This document shows, piece by piece, positions 62,782-64,000 of a stretch of DNA of 64,000 bases. Origin of the DNA: Brachyspira innocens ATCC 29796. Its GTDB lineage: Bacteria > Spirochaetota > Brachyspiria > Brachyspirales > Brachyspiraceae. The stretch covers positions 1-64,000 of the forward strand of contig NZ_ARQI01000124.1 of assembly GCF_000384655.1 (NCBI RefSeq), written 5' to 3'. Each line of letters begins with the position of its first letter. The stretch's first letter is position 1. Below the pieces are notes generated by a model. That model did no database searches. It saw nothing but the letters and a program-made list of their open reading frames with translations, and had not been told where the DNA came from. The translations under genes were made by a program, and so were the position numbers.

Positions 62782-64000
62782 ATGAAAAAAGAATACCTAC
62801 TATACAAACTATACGACCATTCAAGCAAACGTATAAAAATTGATAGCGAACTTTTTCAAAAATATAATGTAAAAAAGGGGCTTAGAAATGAAGATGGTAC
62901 GGGTGTACTTGTAGGTCTTACAAATGTAGGCGATGTTGTAGGATATGAAAAAGACGAAAATGGAAATGTATATCCTATAGACGGCAAACTATATTACAGG
63001 GGATACAGTATAAATGATATAGCCGAAGATATATTAAAAAATAAACGTTTCGGTTATGAAGAAGTTTGTTATCTGCTTCTTTCTGGAAAACTTCCAGATG
63101 CTGAAAGACTTCAATCTTTTAGAGAACTCATAGCGGAAAATATGTATTTGGATAAAAAAACTATTATGAATATAATAGATTTGGAAGGTCAGAATATTAT
63201 GAATATATTATCAAGAAGTGTTCTTGAAATGTATATTCATGATCCTAATCCAGAAGATTTATCATTAGATAATTTAATGCTTCAATCTATACAATTAATA
63301 GCAAGATTTCCAGCAGTTATTGCTTATGCTTACAATATGTATAAATATAGTGTCAACCAAAAATATTTGAATATTACGCTTCCTAAACCTAAATACTCTA
63401 TAGCTGAGAACTTTTTATATATGCTTAAACAAGAGTTCACACCTTTAGAAGCAAGAATGCTTGATTTATTATTAATACTTCATGCAGATCATGGCGGCGG
63501 TAACAACTCTACATTTACAGTACGCGTTACAAGCTCATCAAGAACCGATACCTATTCAAGCATATCCGCAGGAATAGGCTCTCTTAAAGGAGATTTGCAT
63601 GGAGGGGCTAATGCTAAAGTTATGGATATGTTTATTCATTTGAAAGAGGCTATAGATAATTGGGAAGACATAAATGAAATAGATGATTATCTTACAAAAA
63701 TGCTTAATAAAGAAGCATACGATAAAAGCGGTCTTATATACGGTATGGGACATGCTGTTTATACTTTATCAGATCCTAGGGCAGTTATATTAAAAGATTT
63801 AGCACGTCAGCTTGCTAAAGAAAAGAAAAAAGAATGCGAACTTCAATTTTTAGAATTAATAGAAGAAAGGGCTGTTGAATGTTTTATAAAAGTAAAAGGA
63901 GATAAAAAGAGAGTTTGTGCCAATGTAGACCTTTATTCTGGTTTTATATACGATATGCTTGGAATACCTAAAGAGATTTACACTCCATTATTCGCTATGT
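62782..64000 (+). CDS. gltA: Citrate synthase, 5' part
   Basis: ATG at 62782 with AGGAG 8 nt upstream; 406 codons are visible and the gene runs off the right edge. Features include GKLYYRGYSINDIAEDIL, the substrate-binding HADHGGGNNSTF, GIGSLKGDLHGGANAKVM and the catalytic MGHAVYTLSDPRA. It condenses acetyl-CoA with oxaloacetate. The N-terminal extension of about 45 residues (DHSSKRIKIDSELFQKYNVKKGLRNEDGTGV) fits the branch found in Clostridia and spirochaetes. It completes the acn-icd-gltA set. Confidence 0.94.
   Translation, partial: MKKEYLLYKLYDHSSKRIKIDSELFQKYNVKKGLRNEDGTGVLVGLTNVGDVVGYEKDENGNVYPIDGKLYYRGYSINDIAEDILKNKRFGYEEVCYLLLSGKLPDAERLQSFRELIAENMYLDKKTIMNIIDLEGQNIMNILSRSVLEMYIHDPNPEDLSLDNLMLQSIQLIARFPAVIAYAYNMYKYSVNQKYLNITLPKPKYSIAENFLYMLKQEFTPLEARMLDLLLILHADHGGGNNSTFTVRVTSSSRTDTYSSISAGIGSLKGDLHGGANAKVMDMFIHLKEAIDNWEDINEIDDYLTKMLNKEAYDKSGLIYGMGHAVYTLSDPRAVILKDLARQLAKEKKKECELQFLELIEERAVECFIKVKGDKKRVCANVDLYSGFIYDMLGIPKEIYTPLFAM

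Noticed and set aside
1-64000. CRISPR arrays, tRNA, rRNA, prophage or complete IS element
   Set aside because: No regular spaced direct repeats, no cloverleaf or rRNA-like GC-rich conserved stretch and no phage structural or intact transposase operon was seen by eye.

Overview
The window is low-GC, gene-dense bacterial DNA whose gene content and codon bias fit an anaerobic intestinal spirochaete, most likely Brachyspira. Support comes from the strong A/T third-position bias, a UGA-selenocysteine glycine reductase locus, a bacterial XPB-type helicase, many lipoproteins with spirochaete-like lipoboxes, ankyrin-repeat proteins, an Rpn/PD-(D/E)XK family protein and class Ia ribonucleotide reductase. 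The genus is inferred from the sequence alone.

Layout. 1-5.9 kb: 3' end of a GT10 glycosyltransferase, a LysM lytic transglycosylase, a frameshifted peptide-binding lipoprotein (oppA type), a D-lactate dehydrogenase and an unknown membrane-anchored protein. 6.1-18.2 kb: TPR proteins, XPB helicase, an orphan EIIB domain, CsaA, an ATP-grasp/FMN-barrel fusion, a degenerate GGDEF membrane protein, tsf-rpsB, GNAT, msrB and an ankyrin protein. 18.2-33.8 kb: Stickland-type amino acid reduction. It holds a betaine-reductase-type unit (grdI, grdH, BCCT transporter), two alanine/glycine:cation symporters, and the glycine reductase locus grdX-trxB-grdE-grdA-grdB-grdC-grdD. 34-36 kb: frameshifted APC permease and a C26 glutamine-amidotransferase-like hydrolase. 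36-37.3 kb: long non-coding stretch ending in a sigma-54-type promoter before clpB. 40-46.7 kb: two sugar kinases, a lipoprotein sialidase, a small envelope protein, cysE-cysK and a PqqD-like protein. 46.7-47.0 kb: a small inverted-repeat element. 47-54.4 kb: OPT transporter, pepD, nrdB-nrdA. 54.5-64 kb: a Spy-like periplasmic protein, aconitase, two tandem ankyrin lipoproteins, an Rpn-family gene carrying GC-rich inserts, icd and the start of citrate synthase. Aconitase, icd and citrate synthase together give the oxidative branch from oxaloacetate to 2-oxoglutarate.

How the genes work together. Glycine and betaine enter by AgcS and BCCT transporters. GrdB/GrdE (glycine) or GrdH/GrdI (betaine) pass the carboxymethyl group to the selenoprotein GrdA. 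GrdC/GrdD release acetyl phosphate, and TrxB feeds electrons. Three in-frame UGA codons (grdA, grdB, grdH) must be read as selenocysteine.

The most interesting signal lies between trxB and grdE. A consensus promoter and ribosome-binding site start a 66-codon leader frame. Its sixth codon is UGA, followed 14 nt later by the same TTGC-GGT-GCAA hairpin found after the grdB and grdH selenocysteine codons. The frame then runs through an intrinsic terminator and stops just before grdE. This looks like a selenocysteine-dependent transcription attenuator (inference). Other notable items are a 312-bp TIR element with 13-bp flanking repeats, a dispersed GC-rich micro-hairpin family that also sits in frame inside a gene, and three one-base frameshifts all at G/C runs, which suggests base-calling error as much as gene decay.
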